A stretch of 64,000 nucleotides of DNA from Streptomyces sp. NBC_01788 (GTDB taxonomy: Bacteria; Actinomycetota; Actinomycetes; Streptomycetales; Streptomycetaceae): NCBI RefSeq assembly GCF_035917575.1, contig NZ_CP109090.1, positions 310,001 to 374,000 on the forward strand, in the 5' to 3' direction. This document shows positions 1 through 9,002 of the stretch, in pieces. The translations under genes were made by a program, and so were the position numbers. The first letter of the stretch is position 1. Each line of letters begins with the position of its first letter. The notes below the pieces were generated by a model. That model was not told the DNA's origin. It saw only the letters and a list, made by a program, of their open reading frames with translations, and made no database searches.

Positions 1-2
1 GT

Positions 3-62
3 CTCGTGAGCCCGGACCCCGCCGAAGCCCTCGCCCTCTTCGACCAAGTCCAGCCGTCCTGA
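3..62 (+). other. possible C-terminal end of an ORF cut by the window edge
   Basis: An open frame runs from the left edge and ends at a TGA at 60-62, encoding LVSPDPAEALALFDQVQPS. The composition would suit the C-terminus of a protein, but only 19 codons are visible. No family can be assigned. Confidence 0.2.
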
Positions 63-89
63 CTGCCCGCTACCGCCGAAATCCGGTCC

Positions 90-160
90 GCTCCTCCTCG
101 GGGGCGTAGCTCCCACAACTTGTCGGGCACCAGCTGCTGCACCACCTCCCGGGCGAGTTC
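90..160 (-). pseudogene. relic of IS5-family transposase N-terminus
   Basis: Read on the minus strand, the bases just after the MFS stop encode ELAREVVQQLVPDKLWEL. This resembles the N-terminal LVPDELWEL block of IS5-family transposases of the type common in streptomycetes. After that block the resemblance fades (RPRGGADR) and no catalytic DDE region follows. It is therefore only a fragment, left downstream of the transporter gene. The assignment rests on one short motif. Confidence 0.35.
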
Positions 161-165
161 GGGGG

Positions 166-1527
166 TCAGTGGGTGGTCGGGGCCGCCTGCGTGGGGGTGA
201 ATCCGTGCGGGCCCGCGGTGTCGAATGCCTGCCGGTCGAGCGTCGGGCCGGTGAGCGGTACCTCGATCTCGACGACCGGCTGTTCCGGGGCGCCGACCTG
301 GGGCACCGTGCCCGTTGCGGTGCCCGTGGTGGCCGCGACCACCGCCGCCGGGGCGCCACCCCGGCGCCGGACCGTACCGGGGACGAGCGGCCGACCGCCG
401 GCGTGCAGGGCGACGGCCGTCAGGGGCAGCGCCAGCAGGAGCAGTCCGGCGCCCAGGACCAGGCCCATCGCCGAGTAGCCGGCGCTCGCCGACAGCAGGC
501 TTCCGGCGAGCGGACCGCACGCGGTGCCCAGCGAGGACGCGGATCCGGCCAGCACTGCCCAGCGGCCGCGCGCATCGAGTGAGGCCGCCAGCCCGATGAG
601 GTAGGACAGGACGATCGGGTAGACGGTGTTCCAGGCGATCTCGCCGGTCGCGAACGACGGCAGGTCGTCGGCCGAGGCGCTGACCGCGATGCAGCAGGCG
701 ATCAGTGCGGTGCCCGCCCCGATCGGCACTGCCCGCCCGAGCCGCGCGCCGAGCGCGCTCGCGCCGATGACGCCCAGCAGCCCGGCGCCCAGAGCTGCGG
801 CGAAGACCGCGCCGACGGTGACCTCGCTCAGTCCTGCCTGGTGCAGGCCGATACGGCTGCTCACGCCCCACAGTGAGTTCTGCGCCATGGACCAGAACAG
901 CATCGAGCCCGCCAGGACCAGCCCCGCGCGGCGGTAGGGCAGCGTGCCGCGCGGCGCCGCCGTGTGGCCGGGCGCCACGGCGCCGGCGAGTCGGCCCGTC
1001 GTCGGCCACACCAGCAGCGCGGTCAGGGCGAGCGCGGCGAACGGCAGCCCATGTCCCGTGCCGAGGTGAGGGATTGTCAGGTAGACGGTGCCGGCGAGCG
1101 CTGAGACGCTCAGCAGCCCGAAGGTCGAGGTGCGGTGCGGGTCGCGCTGGGCCGCGATGCCCGACGCGGCGACCGTGGTGGCCGTGCCCGAGCCGAAACC
1201 GCCCGCCATCGCCCCGGCGACCACCACCGGCACACTGTCCGACAGGGCCGCGCAGCCGTAGCCGAGCGCCGCGAGCAGCAGCCCGGTCCGGGCCAGGCGT
1301 CGCGGCCCGAACCGCTCTACGCGGGCCGCGAGCGTGAAGCCCGCCGCGGCCGAACTCAGCAGCAGGGCACTGCCGACAAGCCCTGCCTGCGCGGGTCCGA
1401 GACCGAGCCGGTCGCCGAGGCGGCCGACGACGGTGGGCAGCAGATAAGGCGCGAGATAGCCCGCCGTGAAGAGAGCGACGAGGGGCCAGGAGGAACCACG
1501 CGAGTGCGCGGGCGCGAGGGAGGACAC
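166..1527 (-). CDS. MFS transporter
   Basis: Polytopic membrane protein with about 12 hydrophobic segments and the major-facilitator cytoplasmic-loop signature GRLGDRLGLG between the second and third segments. It is likely a proton-driven efflux or uptake carrier of the YbfB/CynX-like type; the substrate cannot be read from the sequence. A hydrophilic tail of about 60 residues follows the last segment. The open frame extends to 1647, but A+T-rich promoter-like DNA (around ACTTGATACAAATTG) lies inside that extension. GTG at 1527 is preceded by GGGAAC, so I prefer the shorter start. It is monocistronic, with an IS5-like relic just downstream. Confidence 0.75.
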   Translation of the reverse strand: MSSLAPAHSRGSSWPLVALFTAGYLAPYLLPTVVGRLGDRLGLGPAQAGLVGSALLLSSAAAGFTLAARVERFGPRRLARTGLLLAALGYGCAALSDSVPVVVAGAMAGGFGSGTATTVAASGIAAQRDPHRTSTFGLLSVSALAGTVYLTIPHLGTGHGLPFAALALTALLVWPTTGRLAGAVAPGHTAAPRGTLPYRRAGLVLAGSMLFWSMAQNSLWGVSSRIGLHQAGLSEVTVGAVFAAALGAGLLGVIGASALGARLGRAVPIGAGTALIACCIAVSASADDLPSFATGEIAWNTVYPIVLSYLIGLAASLDARGRWAVLAGSASSLGTACGPLAGSLLSASAGYSAMGLVLGAGLLLLALPLTAVALHAGGRPLVPGTVRRRGGAPAAVVAATTGTATGTVPQVGAPEQPVVEIEVPLTGPTLDRQAFDTAGPHGFTPTQAAPTTH

Positions 1528-1919
1528 GGGCGTTCCCAGGGCATACGGAAGCGGCAAGGTGGGGGGTGAAGAAGGGAGGGGGCGACCGTCGATGGACAGG
1601 AACGCGGGGCAATTTGTATCAAGTGCGGGCATGCGCAAGAAAGCCACGGCGATGTGATCTGCGTCATATTGCGTTTGGGGTGGAGGGTTCCGGGCAGAAG
1701 TGACGCCCCGTCTGCTTCAGTGGGGTGTGTTTGCGCAGGTCAGCGACGGTCCGGAGGCAAGGTGGGGGGCGCGGCCCGCGTCCGCGCAAGGGACCAGCAT
1801 CCAGCGAGACATCTGCCCAGGCCTCGCGGAAACGGCAGGCTGATGCGGTCGCCCGGCCTGCCGTGGACCGCGTCCAGCAGGTCGACGGCGATTACGTTCT
1901 GGTGGAATTCGCCTGCGCG

Positions 1920-2567
1920 TCAGCGCCCGGTCTCGTCGCGGCGGCAATACAGGAAGAGGTGAGGCTCGGGCCCGGCGCCGGGGTGGTCCGGTGTGAAGGC
2001 CGTGCTGTGCCGGAACAGCACCGTCAGGCCGGCCGCCTCCACCATGCCGACGACGTCCTCCTCCGCGAAGCTCGTGGCGCGGACCGGCCGGCCCATGAAG
2101 AGCACCTCGACGTCCTCCACGTCCGCGGGCACGGTGGCCAGCACCAGATGCCCGCCGGGCCTCAGGGCCTGGGCCAGCCGCAGCGTCAGAGCCGACTGCT
2201 CGGCGCGGGTCATCTGCAGCAGTGAGAAGAACACGCACACGCCGTCGAACGAGTCCGCCTCGATCGGGAGCTCACGGATGTCATCGCAGCGGAACTCGGC
2301 CTCGGGGACCTGCCGGGCGGCGAGTTCGACCATGACGGGAGAGACGTCGACGCCCAGCACCGAGTGCCCTGCCGCGATGAGCGCGGCCGCGGTGGGGCGC
2401 CCGGTGCCGCTGCCCACGTCCAGTGTTCGCGCGGCGGGTGGCAGCCGCTCGGTCAGCCACTCCAACGCGGACAGGTGCGCGGGTGCATGAGCGAACGCCT
2501 TCTCGTAGGCGGGGCCCAGCGCGTCGAACAGCGCGGCGGCAGCCGGCGGTTGGTCTTCGTGCCTCAC
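1920..2567 (-). CDS. class I SAM-dependent methyltransferase
   Basis: Rossmann-fold methyltransferase of about 215 residues. The SAM-binding motif I, LDVGSGTGRPT, is near residues 49-59, followed by the acidic GVDVSP strand and a C-terminal LRPGGHLVLAT block. This is the usual Methyltransf_11/25 layout. The frame stays open upstream to 2729, but GTG at 2567 has GGAGGG eight bases ahead and begins exactly where family similarity begins. The substrate is unknown. The sequence downstream (1648-1919) shows no convincing gene. Confidence 0.75.
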   Translation of the reverse strand: MRHEDQPPAAAALFDALGPAYEKAFAHAPAHLSALEWLTERLPPAARTLDVGSGTGRPTAAALIAAGHSVLGVDVSPVMVELAARQVPEAEFRCDDIRELPIEADSFDGVCVFFSLLQMTRAEQSALTLRLAQALRPGGHLVLATVPADVEDVEVLFMGRPVRATSFAEEDVVGMVEAAGLTVLFRHSTAFTPDHPGAGPEPHLFLYCRRDETGR

Positions 2568-2766
2568 GTCGGTGTCCCTCCGCTCGCCGGGGCCTGCATC
2601 GTCGCACCCGCCCGATGGGTGCCACAACAGCAGCCCAGTGCGAGTCCCGGCCGGGCCGGGCAGAGACCCGTACCCAGCGGTCGCAAGGCTCAGGTTCGGC
2701 GTGGGCGTACTCACCCACGGTCGCCTCACGCTCTGCCCTCGCGGATGGCCTGCCTGTTGCTGGTGT

Positions 2767-2939
2767 CAGTCCGCCAGCGCCGCCGCAGTGGCGCGGGCGA
2801 AGCCTTCCGGGTTGTCCAGCATGATGTTGTGCCCGCAGTCCGGGACCGGGACCACGGCCACCCCGGCTTCGGTGAGCGCACCGGTGCCCGGCAGCGGGCC
2901 GTCGGCCTCGGGCAGCAGGTAGGTGCGGGGAATCTTCAG
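2767..2939 (-). pseudogene. C-terminal relic of an alpha/beta hydrolase
   Basis: The minus strand reads KIPRTYLLPEADGPLPG and then VPDCGHNIMLDNPEGFARA before a TGA at 2769-2767. This is the last about 55 residues of an alpha/beta hydrolase, including the catalytic-His block (DCGHNIMLDNP). No start or nucleophile elbow exists upstream: within four bases the frame runs into the acyltransferase coding sequence, whose stop at 2936-2938 overlaps it. The 5' three-quarters of the gene are missing, apparently removed by a deletion. Confidence 0.55.
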
Positions 2940-4387
2940 GTCCCCCCGACGCCGCCGGGCGGATCACCGAGCAGACGACGCCGGCGGAGGGGACTCCGGC
3001 CGTCGCGCAGCCGTTCTTCGCGTCTCTCCAGGCGGACGCGCGGCCCGCGTGACAGCGGTGCTCCGATGCCCGGCAGGGTGTCCGGGCCGGCATCCTGCGT
3101 GCGGCGCGGCGTGTCTCGTCCGGGGAAGATCACCAGCAGCGCGCCCAGCGTCAGCCCCAGTGCGGGCAGTGTGGGAAACCGGCCATCGGGTGCGAAGCCC
3201 TGCACGGCGAAGCGGGACAGGGCGGCCACGGCCAGGGGCAGACCGAGCCACAGCGGCCAGGAGCGCCGCAGGTCGGCATCGGCGCAGGCCCGCTCGTACA
3301 CCGTCGCCAATCCGCTTTGCAACGGCCGTAGCGCGACCGCGACTCCGGCGAGCACGATGCCCAGTGCCAGCAGCCACGGCACGCGCAGCGCCCACCAGGC
3401 CAGGGAGCCGAGTGCGGGCTCGGGGGCGAGCCCGGTGAGGTAGAACGCCGCCGCGACGATCAGCACCGGCAGCATGTGCCACAGGTACAGGGTCATGCTC
3501 GCACCACCCACACGGCGCACCACGCGCCACACCCGCTCGCGGGCCGGCAACCGCCGTGCCGTGGGCGCGACGAGCAGGCACAGGCCCACCTGGGCCACCG
3601 CCCATGCCAGCATGGCTGCCGACGGCGGATCGGTGTTGCTGGGGATCTGCCCGGTGACCAGAATCAGGCTGACCGGGAACGGTCCGAGGGCGACCAGACC
3701 CGCGAAGGCCAGTCCGCCGCCCGCCGCCATCGCGGCGGGCACCCGCCGACGCCCGGTCAGCAGGCCGTCCCGCCAGCAGAAGCCGAGCTGGTAGGCGACT
3801 CCCCACACGAGTACGTAATTGAGCATTCCGACGTACGGGACGTGCGCGGTCAGCATGAGCGTGTCGGCCACCAGGGCGGCCGCACTCAAGGCCACCGGAA
3901 CGCGGAGTCCCCATCGTCGGTGTGCTGTGTGCAGCACTGGCGTCAGCGCGCTGAGGAGCAGGTAGACGGGGAGGAACCAGAACTGCATCGCCATCGCCCA
4001 CCCCACCAGGGCGAGAGTGCCGGGGGCCACTTCGAGCGCCGAGGAGATCCCGACGGCGGTCAGCACGAGAGCGCTGTAGACACCGGTCGGAAGCAGCAGC
4101 CGCACGGCCCGCCGCCGCACCCATCCTGCGGCCGTACCACCCACCTCACGGGCGCGCGCCCACGAGCCGCCCGCGGAGTAGCCGCCTGCCAGGAAGAACA
4201 GCGGCATGATCTGGAACACCAGGGTCAGCCACTGGGTCCAGGGGAGAACCGCCAGCAACTCCGGTGCGGTGATCTCCGCTCCGTCCCGCCCCCGGGCCAA
4301 GGCGGTGATCAGCCAATGGCCGAACACCACCAGCACAATCGCCCACGCGCGCAGGAAATCGACGTAGCGGTCTCGGCTCATGCGCAC
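2936..4387 (-). CDS. acyltransferase family 3 (OafA/YrhL-like) membrane protein
   Basis: Integral membrane O-acyltransferase. The N-terminus carries RDRYVDFLRAW and then VVFGHW with the catalytic His near residue 23, typical of acyltransferase-3 proteins that modify surface polysaccharides, lipids or secondary metabolites. About ten hydrophobic segments follow. The region after about residue 440 is arginine-rich and unlike a membrane tail. It ends only four codons into the downstream hydrolase relic, so the C-terminus may be an artefact of the deletion that created that relic. ATG at 4387 or 4381 could be the start. Confidence 0.7.
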   Translation of the reverse strand: MRMSRDRYVDFLRAWAIVLVVFGHWLITALARGRDGAEITAPELLAVLPWTQWLTLVFQIMPLFFLAGGYSAGGSWARAREVGGTAAGWVRRRAVRLLLPTGVYSALVLTAVGISSALEVAPGTLALVGWAMAMQFWFLPVYLLLSALTPVLHTAHRRWGLRVPVALSAAALVADTLMLTAHVPYVGMLNYVLVWGVAYQLGFCWRDGLLTGRRRVPAAMAAGGGLAFAGLVALGPFPVSLILVTGQIPSNTDPPSAAMLAWAVAQVGLCLLVAPTARRLPARERVWRVVRRVGGASMTLYLWHMLPVLIVAAAFYLTGLAPEPALGSLAWWALRVPWLLALGIVLAGVAVALRPLQSGLATVYERACADADLRRSWPLWLGLPLAVAALSRFAVQGFAPDGRFPTLPALGLTLGALLVIFPGRDTPRRTQDAGPDTLPGIGAPLSRGPRVRLERREERLRDGRSPLRRRRLLGDPPGGVGGT

Positions 4388-4620
4388 TCATACTGCCCCG
4401 AGTGCGGGGGCAAGGACCGCTCGAAGCCCGGGCCGCAACCAATCCGTTGCCGGCTCTACACCCTCGGCGTGGATCGGCCCCACGTACCTGCGGTACCCGC
4501 GAGGTACTTCCCTGGTAATTCGATGGGAAAGCCAGGGATACGGGATGCGCTACGGCTGATTCACGCTCCCGGATGGCGAGTTCGCGGGCCCACAGTCCCG
4601 GCACGACCAGGTCGACCGGG
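4388..4620. other. gene-free stretch upstream of the acyltransferase
   Basis: No convincing coding sequence is present. A minus-strand string LVVPGLWARELAIRERE near 4565-4615 looks protein-like but cannot be assigned. The promoter of the acyltransferase gene should lie in the part next to 4388. Confidence 0.4.
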
Positions 4621-4830
4621 TCATCGCGCGCTCCGCGGCCCCGGTGCGGCGATCATCTCCCGGAGAGTCGCCCGCGACACTCCCCGGCGCTCGGCCGGGG
4701 TCCGCGCGGTCGGCAGCGCCGAACCGCGCGGATACCCGCCGCAGCCTGACCGCGGTCGCCGACTGCTCCACGCACGACTCGAAGGCGTGATGCGAACGCA
4801 CCGGCCGCAGCAAGGTCTCTCCCAGATCGG
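4621..4830 (-). pseudogene. frameshifted relic of a FadR/GntR-family regulator (DNA-binding domain)
   Basis: On the minus strand one frame reads LLRPVRSHHAFESCVEQ and ATAVRL. The next frame then reads YPRGSALPTARTPAERRGVS and RATLREMIAA before a TGA at 4623-4621. Together these match the N-terminal winged-helix domain of FadR-type GntR regulators (LPTERxLAERLGVSRATLRE). They also parallel the intact regulator at 21952 (LRPVRAGNGFEEALEQILQV ... SERELAERLGISRVTLREVL). The frame break lies near 4741 and the effector domain is absent. It sits directly downstream of the APC permease, so it was probably once a second FadR for the same pathway. Confidence 0.6.
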
Positions 4831-4871
4831 GACCCATCGCATGCCCAACGGGGGCCGCGGGCGTCACGACC

Positions 4872-6392
4872 TCACAGCTTCTCCAGGTTGTCACGACTGG
4901 TCATGAAGTGCTTGCGGCCGCCCGCGTACCACGACACCAGCGCGAACAGACCGACCACGGCCACCGCGATCGGCGCATAGTTGAAGCTGTCCACGTTGAC
5001 CGGCCGGGTCGGCGGCAGCACGAACAGCACGCAGATGACGACGACCCACACGATCGCGACCCAGCCGACCAGGCTGCTCCACTTGCCCAGGTGCCACGGC
5101 CCAGGAACGAACTCGTTGCCGCGCAGACGGCGCAGCAGCACCGGCGTGACATAGGCGATGTAAAGGCCGATCACCGCGATCGAGGTCACCGCCAGGTATG
5201 CCGTGGTGTTGAACAGCGCCGGCACCGTCAGGATCGCCGAGAGCGTCACACAGAACCAGATCGAGTTCGTGGGCGTCCCGGTGCGCGGGTTGACCTTGGC
5301 CCAGATCCTCGACCCGGGAAGGGCGTTGTCGCGCGAGAAGGCGTAGCTCATCCGGGAGTTGGCGGTCACCGAGGCCATCCCGCAGAAGAACTGCGCCGCA
5401 CACACGATGAACAGCAGGAACTTCGCCGTGCCCGGACTGTTCAGCGAGTCCAGGAAGACCTGCGCCGGCGGCAGGCCGGTACTCGACGCGGCCAACTTGT
5501 CCAGCCCCGCGGAACTCTTGTCCTGGATCGACGCGGTGATGGAGTAGAGCAGGATGAAACCGCCGATGACCGAGATCACCACGCTCATCACGATCCCGCG
5601 CGGCGCGCTGCGGGCCGCTCCCCTGGTCTCCTCCGCCACATGGGCCGACGCGTCGTACCCGGTGTAGGTGTACTGCGCCATCAGCAGGCCCATGAGGAAG
5701 ACGTAGATGCCGGAGGTCCAGCCGGTGGCGTTGTGCCAGCCCGTCAGCGTCCACCCGGCGGACTGGTGGTGCTCGGGCAGCGCCCACAGCACGGCGACGA
5801 TGACCAGGACGCCCACCACGTGCCACCAGGCGGAGACGTTCGACAGGAACGCGACGAGCTTCACGCCGAACGTGTTGAGAAGCGCGTGCACAAGAATGAT
5901 CGCGAGGAACAGCAGGAAAGTACCGCCGGCAGTGACCTCGGTGCCCCAGACGAGGTTCATGAACGCCATCCAGGTCGTGGCGCACCCGAAGTCGATCGCG
6001 GCGGTCACGGCGACCTCGCCCATGAAGTTGAACCAGCCCACGAACCAGGCCCAGGCACGCTTGTTGTTCCTGGCAAGCTCACCGGCCCAGAAGTAGAGAC
6101 CACCCGCGGTGGGGTAGCGCGAACACACCTCGGCCATGGCCAGCGCCACACACGTCACGAAGACACCGACCACCGCCCAGCCGAGCACGATGGTCGACGG
6201 ACCCCCCGACTTCAGCGCGATCCCGTACGACGTGATGCAGCCCGCCAGGATCGAAATGATCGAGAACGACACGGCGAAGTTCGAAAACGCGGACATACCG
6301 CGATGAAGTTCCTGCTTGTAGCCCATCTCCGCGAGACGGGCAGCATCCTCGTCCAGCTCTATCTCTGGCTGGACTTCTTCTTGCGCAGACAT
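4872..6392 (-). CDS. APC-family amino acid/amine permease
   Basis: A 506-residue membrane carrier with about 12 hydrophobic segments. It has an N-terminal EMGYKQELHRGMSAFSNFAV block and the YTGYDASAHVAEETRGA motif near residues 255-270, both typical of the GABA/choline/ethanolamine permeases of the amino acid-polyamine-organocation superfamily. ATG at 6392 is preceded by GAGGAG. The longer frame to 6491 lacks a ribosome site and adds non-homologous residues. A TTGACA-like -35 box lies about 60-70 bases upstream on the same strand. Given the polyamine/ethanolamine-type catabolic cluster at 18-23.5 kb and the FadR relic beside it, uptake of an amine or amino acid for that pathway is likely. The exact substrate is inferred. 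Confidence 0.8.
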   Translation of the reverse strand: MSAQEEVQPEIELDEDAARLAEMGYKQELHRGMSAFSNFAVSFSIISILAGCITSYGIALKSGGPSTIVLGWAVVGVFVTCVALAMAEVCSRYPTAGGLYFWAGELARNNKRAWAWFVGWFNFMGEVAVTAAIDFGCATTWMAFMNLVWGTEVTAGGTFLLFLAIILVHALLNTFGVKLVAFLSNVSAWWHVVGVLVIVAVLWALPEHHQSAGWTLTGWHNATGWTSGIYVFLMGLLMAQYTYTGYDASAHVAEETRGAARSAPRGIVMSVVISVIGGFILLYSITASIQDKSSAGLDKLAASSTGLPPAQVFLDSLNSPGTAKFLLFIVCAAQFFCGMASVTANSRMSYAFSRDNALPGSRIWAKVNPRTGTPTNSIWFCVTLSAILTVPALFNTTAYLAVTSIAVIGLYIAYVTPVLLRRLRGNEFVPGPWHLGKWSSLVGWVAIVWVVVICVLFVLPPTRPVNVDSFNYAPIAVAVVGLFALVSWYAGGRKHFMTSRDNLEKL

Positions 6393-6651
6393 CCGCGACT
6401 CCTCATCGACGAGGGAAGAGGCGAACAAAGTGGCGCAGGACACACCGGTTGTCAATGGCCTGGTCTCAAACCTTTTCCGGCCGCGGCACACCGGCTCGAC
6501 CGGGCCGCCGGGGAGGCATCCTTGCCTCGAACCCTGCTGACGTGCTGGAACGGACCCGGCGGCGGTCCGCGACCGGGAGTATCTGACGGAGCATCAGCCG
6601 AAAAGAGAGAAGCCGGCACCCGGCGCTCGCCAGCCTCGATGCCGGGATGAA
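6393..6651. other. intergenic region upstream of the permease
   Basis: No gene seen. On the minus strand it contains TTTGAGACCAGGCCATTGACA, which includes a TTGACA hexamer. GAGACCA also occurs in the promoter region of the FadR regulator near 21898, which may or may not be meaningful. Confidence 0.3.
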
Positions 6652-6684
6652 CTCGGGCGGGCCGCCGTCGGCGGCCCGCCCGAG
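6652..6684 (-). terminator. strong hairpin terminator
   Basis: A perfect 15-bp inverted repeat (6652-6666 and 6670-6684, arm CTCGGGCGGGCCGCC) with a 3-base loop lies 29 bases beyond the stop of the hydrolase gene at 6713. There is no U-tract, as is common in streptomycetes. Confidence 0.75.
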
Positions 6685-6712
6685 AGTGTGCGTGTGCTGG
6701 GTGTACGGGATG

Positions 6713-7933
6713 TCAGTCGGGCAGGCGGTCGATCAGCCAGCTGCCGAGTTGCTCCGTGACGGCCGTATGAGCGGTCGTGTCGGAGGAGCAGATGAAGTCG
6801 TCGACATCGCTGTCCGACGGGTCGAGTGCGTCGATGTCCGCGTACAGATCCTTCTGCGCGTCGATGTCGCGGATGGAGACGGCGCTGACCGAGGGCACGA
6901 AGCACACCTCTTCGTGGCGCAGGTCGACCTTGGCACCGAACTTCTTCAGCGTGTCGGCGAGGATCCCGTAGGTGCGGAGGGTGCCGCCGGGGGCACCGTC
7001 GAACTCCGGGAAGCCCGAGGTCTTGATCGTCTTCTCGGCCTTGGGGAACCGCCGCTTCAGCTCGGCGACGATGACGTCCTTGCCCTGGGCCTGGGTGTAG
7101 AAGGTGGTGCCGGGGTAGATGCGCTCGACCTTCAGCGCGGTGTCGCCGGGCGGCACGGACGGGCCGGTGCCGTCGCCGCGGCCGTTGGCGAGCGCGAGGA
7201 TGCGCGGGATACGGGGCCAGTTGCCGACCTCCGCCAGCCTCTGGAGGAACTCCGTTCGCTCCGGCGCGATACCGATCTCGCCGCTCTTGGGGTCGTAGTG
7301 CCGCCAGAGCATCTGCCGGGCGGCCGGGCTGTTCATCTGCCGGGCGAAGTCGTTGGTGCCGGAGATGAAGTGGGCGAACGCCTGGACGCCGACCGGGATG
7401 ACGGCGCCGCGGTGCGGGCTGTCCCAGGAGAAGCACATGCCGGTGCGGTGGTCCATCCCCTCCGACTCCAGCTCGGCAAGGGCGTAGCGGATGACCACGC
7501 CGCCCATGCTGAAGCCGCCCACCACCAGCCTGGCGTCGCCGAGCTGCTCGGCCTGCGTGCGCATGATGCACGCCTTCGCCGCCTGGGCGTTGTCCAGGAG
7601 GGAGGCGCTGCGCTCCTCAAAGCCGAGCAGGATGACGTCACGGTCGCGGCGGCGCAGCTCGCTGAGCAAGGGGTAGTCGCGATCGAGGCCGGCGTAGAGC
7701 CACTTCAGGTCGCTGCGGCCGAGGTTGAAGCCGTCGGCCATGATCACCGGCCGCGTGATCCCTTGGTGGCGCTCGCCGTAGAAGACGTGCGCGAAGCCGT
7801 TCGGCAGCTGCCACTTCTCGTCCGGCTCCGGTACCGGGTAGGGCAGCTCGATTGGGGGCGTGGAACTCAGGGGGGTGGGGAGGGTGAGCTCTCCGACGCT
7901 CTGCTCGGCCTTCTCGTCCTGCTGTTCGGACAC
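6713..7933 (-). CDS. alpha/beta-fold hydrolase (lipase/esterase-like)
   Basis: A protein of 406 residues whose nucleophile elbow is GFSMG at residues 140-144 (Ser142), within VVGGFSMGGVVIRYAL. The preceding block PVIMADGFN resembles the oxyanion-hole strand of PGAP1/lipase-like hydrolases. No signal peptide or membrane segment is apparent, so it is probably cytoplasmic. GTG at 7933 follows AGGAG at the right spacing. The open frame continues to 8158, but that extension has low-complexity Arg/Ala composition. The substrate is not evident. The gene is monocistronic and ends at a strong hairpin. Confidence 0.65.
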   Translation of the reverse strand: MSEQQDEKAEQSVGELTLPTPLSSTPPIELPYPVPEPDEKWQLPNGFAHVFYGERHQGITRPVIMADGFNLGRSDLKWLYAGLDRDYPLLSELRRRDRDVILLGFEERSASLLDNAQAAKACIMRTQAEQLGDARLVVGGFSMGGVVIRYALAELESEGMDHRTGMCFSWDSPHRGAVIPVGVQAFAHFISGTNDFARQMNSPAARQMLWRHYDPKSGEIGIAPERTEFLQRLAEVGNWPRIPRILALANGRGDGTGPSVPPGDTALKVERIYPGTTFYTQAQGKDVIVAELKRRFPKAEKTIKTSGFPEFDGAPGGTLRTYGILADTLKKFGAKVDLRHEEVCFVPSVSAVSIRDIDAQKDLYADIDALDPSDSDVDDFICSSDTTAHTAVTEQLGSWLIDRLPD

Positions 7934-8324
7934 AGCCGGTCTCCTATTCGGATCCGCGCAGGGCGCAGCAGCCCGGCGGACCCGGGCTGGGAGGCTGCGA
8001 ACGGCGCGAAGATCGCGACCATTTTCAGCACACCGGCCACCGTTTCCCGGGACGCCGCTCCCTGTATCCCTCGTACGAAGACACCCCTGGAGGCAGGCAT
8101 TTGGAGCGGACTGCTGCCCGACGGGCCGAGCGGGTGCCGCCCGGCGGATTCGGGTCATGGCGGCGCGTCGGGCACGAAGACGATCCGGTCAGGCGGACGC
8201 CGAGGCCGAGACCGCTCCCATCTCCTCCTCGAGTGTGATACGGGAGGTGACGCCCGTTACCTCCGCGGCGAAGGCGGCGGAATTCGGACTCAGTCGCGGA
8301 GTCGAAGCGTTGGCCAAATGTTGA
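7934..8324. other. intergenic region, no gene recognised
   Basis: Separates two divergently transcribed genes. A minus-strand string ending LEEEMGAVSASASA at 8188 is open but has no credible start or ribosome site. Confidence 0.4.
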
Positions 8325-8345
8325 ACTTGCAAGCATTAATCAAGT
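8325..8345. promoter_or_regulatory. candidate operator ACTTG-N11-CAAGT upstream of doxX-like gene
   Basis: An A+T-rich patch in otherwise G+C-rich DNA holds ACTTG (8325-8329) and CAAGT (8341-8345) as an inverted repeat. The palindrome CTTGCAAG (8326-8333) overlaps it. It lies about 80-100 bases ahead of the DoxX start, where a MarR/HxlR-type regulator could bind. No regulator gene is adjacent. Confidence 0.35.
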
Positions 8346-8427
8346 CGGCCTAACGTGTCGTCATCCCTTTCCGCCCCTCTAGAACGGTCCGTGCGCGGAC
8401 CGGAACCAAACCGTAGGAGCCCCCCAC

Positions 8428-8883
8428 ATGACCGCGCGCCTCAACCTTGCCAAGCCATACGTCGTCGGACTGTTCCGCATCGTCTTAGGCCTGCTCTTCA
8501 CCTGCCACGGAGCCGCCTCGCTCTTCGGCGTCCTCGGTGGCGCGGCCGGCACCAAGGGCGGCACCGTCCCGACCGGTGCCTGGCCGTTCTGGTACGCCGC
8601 CCTGATCGAACTCGTCGCCGGCGCCCTGGTGCTGCTCGGACTCGGCACCCGCGGTGCCGCGTTCCTGGCGTCCGGGTCGATGGCGTACGCGTACTTCGAC
8701 GTGCACCAGCCGTCCGCCCTGTGGCCGATCCAGAACGGCGGGGAGCTGTCGGTGATGTTCTGCTGGTCCTTCCTGCTGCTGGTCTTCACCGGTTCCGGCG
8801 CGTTCGGCCTCGACCGGCTCATAGCCTCCCGGCCCACCGCCGGGCATGAGACCGAGCCGTCCTCGGAGCCCGTCACGGCCTGA
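8428..8883 (+). CDS. DoxX family membrane protein
   Basis: A 151-residue protein with four hydrophobic segments. The N-terminal VGLFRIVLGLLFTCHGAASL block, and the [15 protein letters not shown] and AYFDVHQP blocks, are typical of DoxX/MauE-type inner-membrane proteins linked to quinone or thiol redox balance. ATG at 8428 follows TAGGAGC. The last 25 residues are hydrophilic and cytoplasmic. It is a single-gene unit with a possible operator upstream and a nested inverted repeat downstream. Confidence 0.8.
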   Translation: MTARLNLAKPYVVGLFRIVLGLLFTCHGAASLFGVLGGAAGTKGGTVPTGAWPFWYAALIELVAGALVLLGLGTRGAAFLASGSMAYAYFDVHQPSALWPIQNGGELSVMFCWSFLLLVFTGSGAFGLDRLIASRPTAGHETEPSSEPVTA

Positions 8884-9002
8884 GCCCGCACGCACACCAC
8901 GTGTGCGTGCTGTTCCACGCCTCGCGCGACCTCCGCTCCACTGCCGGTCCGCCTCGGCTGCTACCACCAACTCGTGGATCGGTGCCGAGAGGAAAGCGCG
9001 GA

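Noticed and set aside
8188..8310. Minus-strand small ORF ending LEEEMGAVSASASA, considered as a RiPP precursor or small regulator
   Set aside because: No credible start codon with ribosome site and no modifying enzyme gene nearby.
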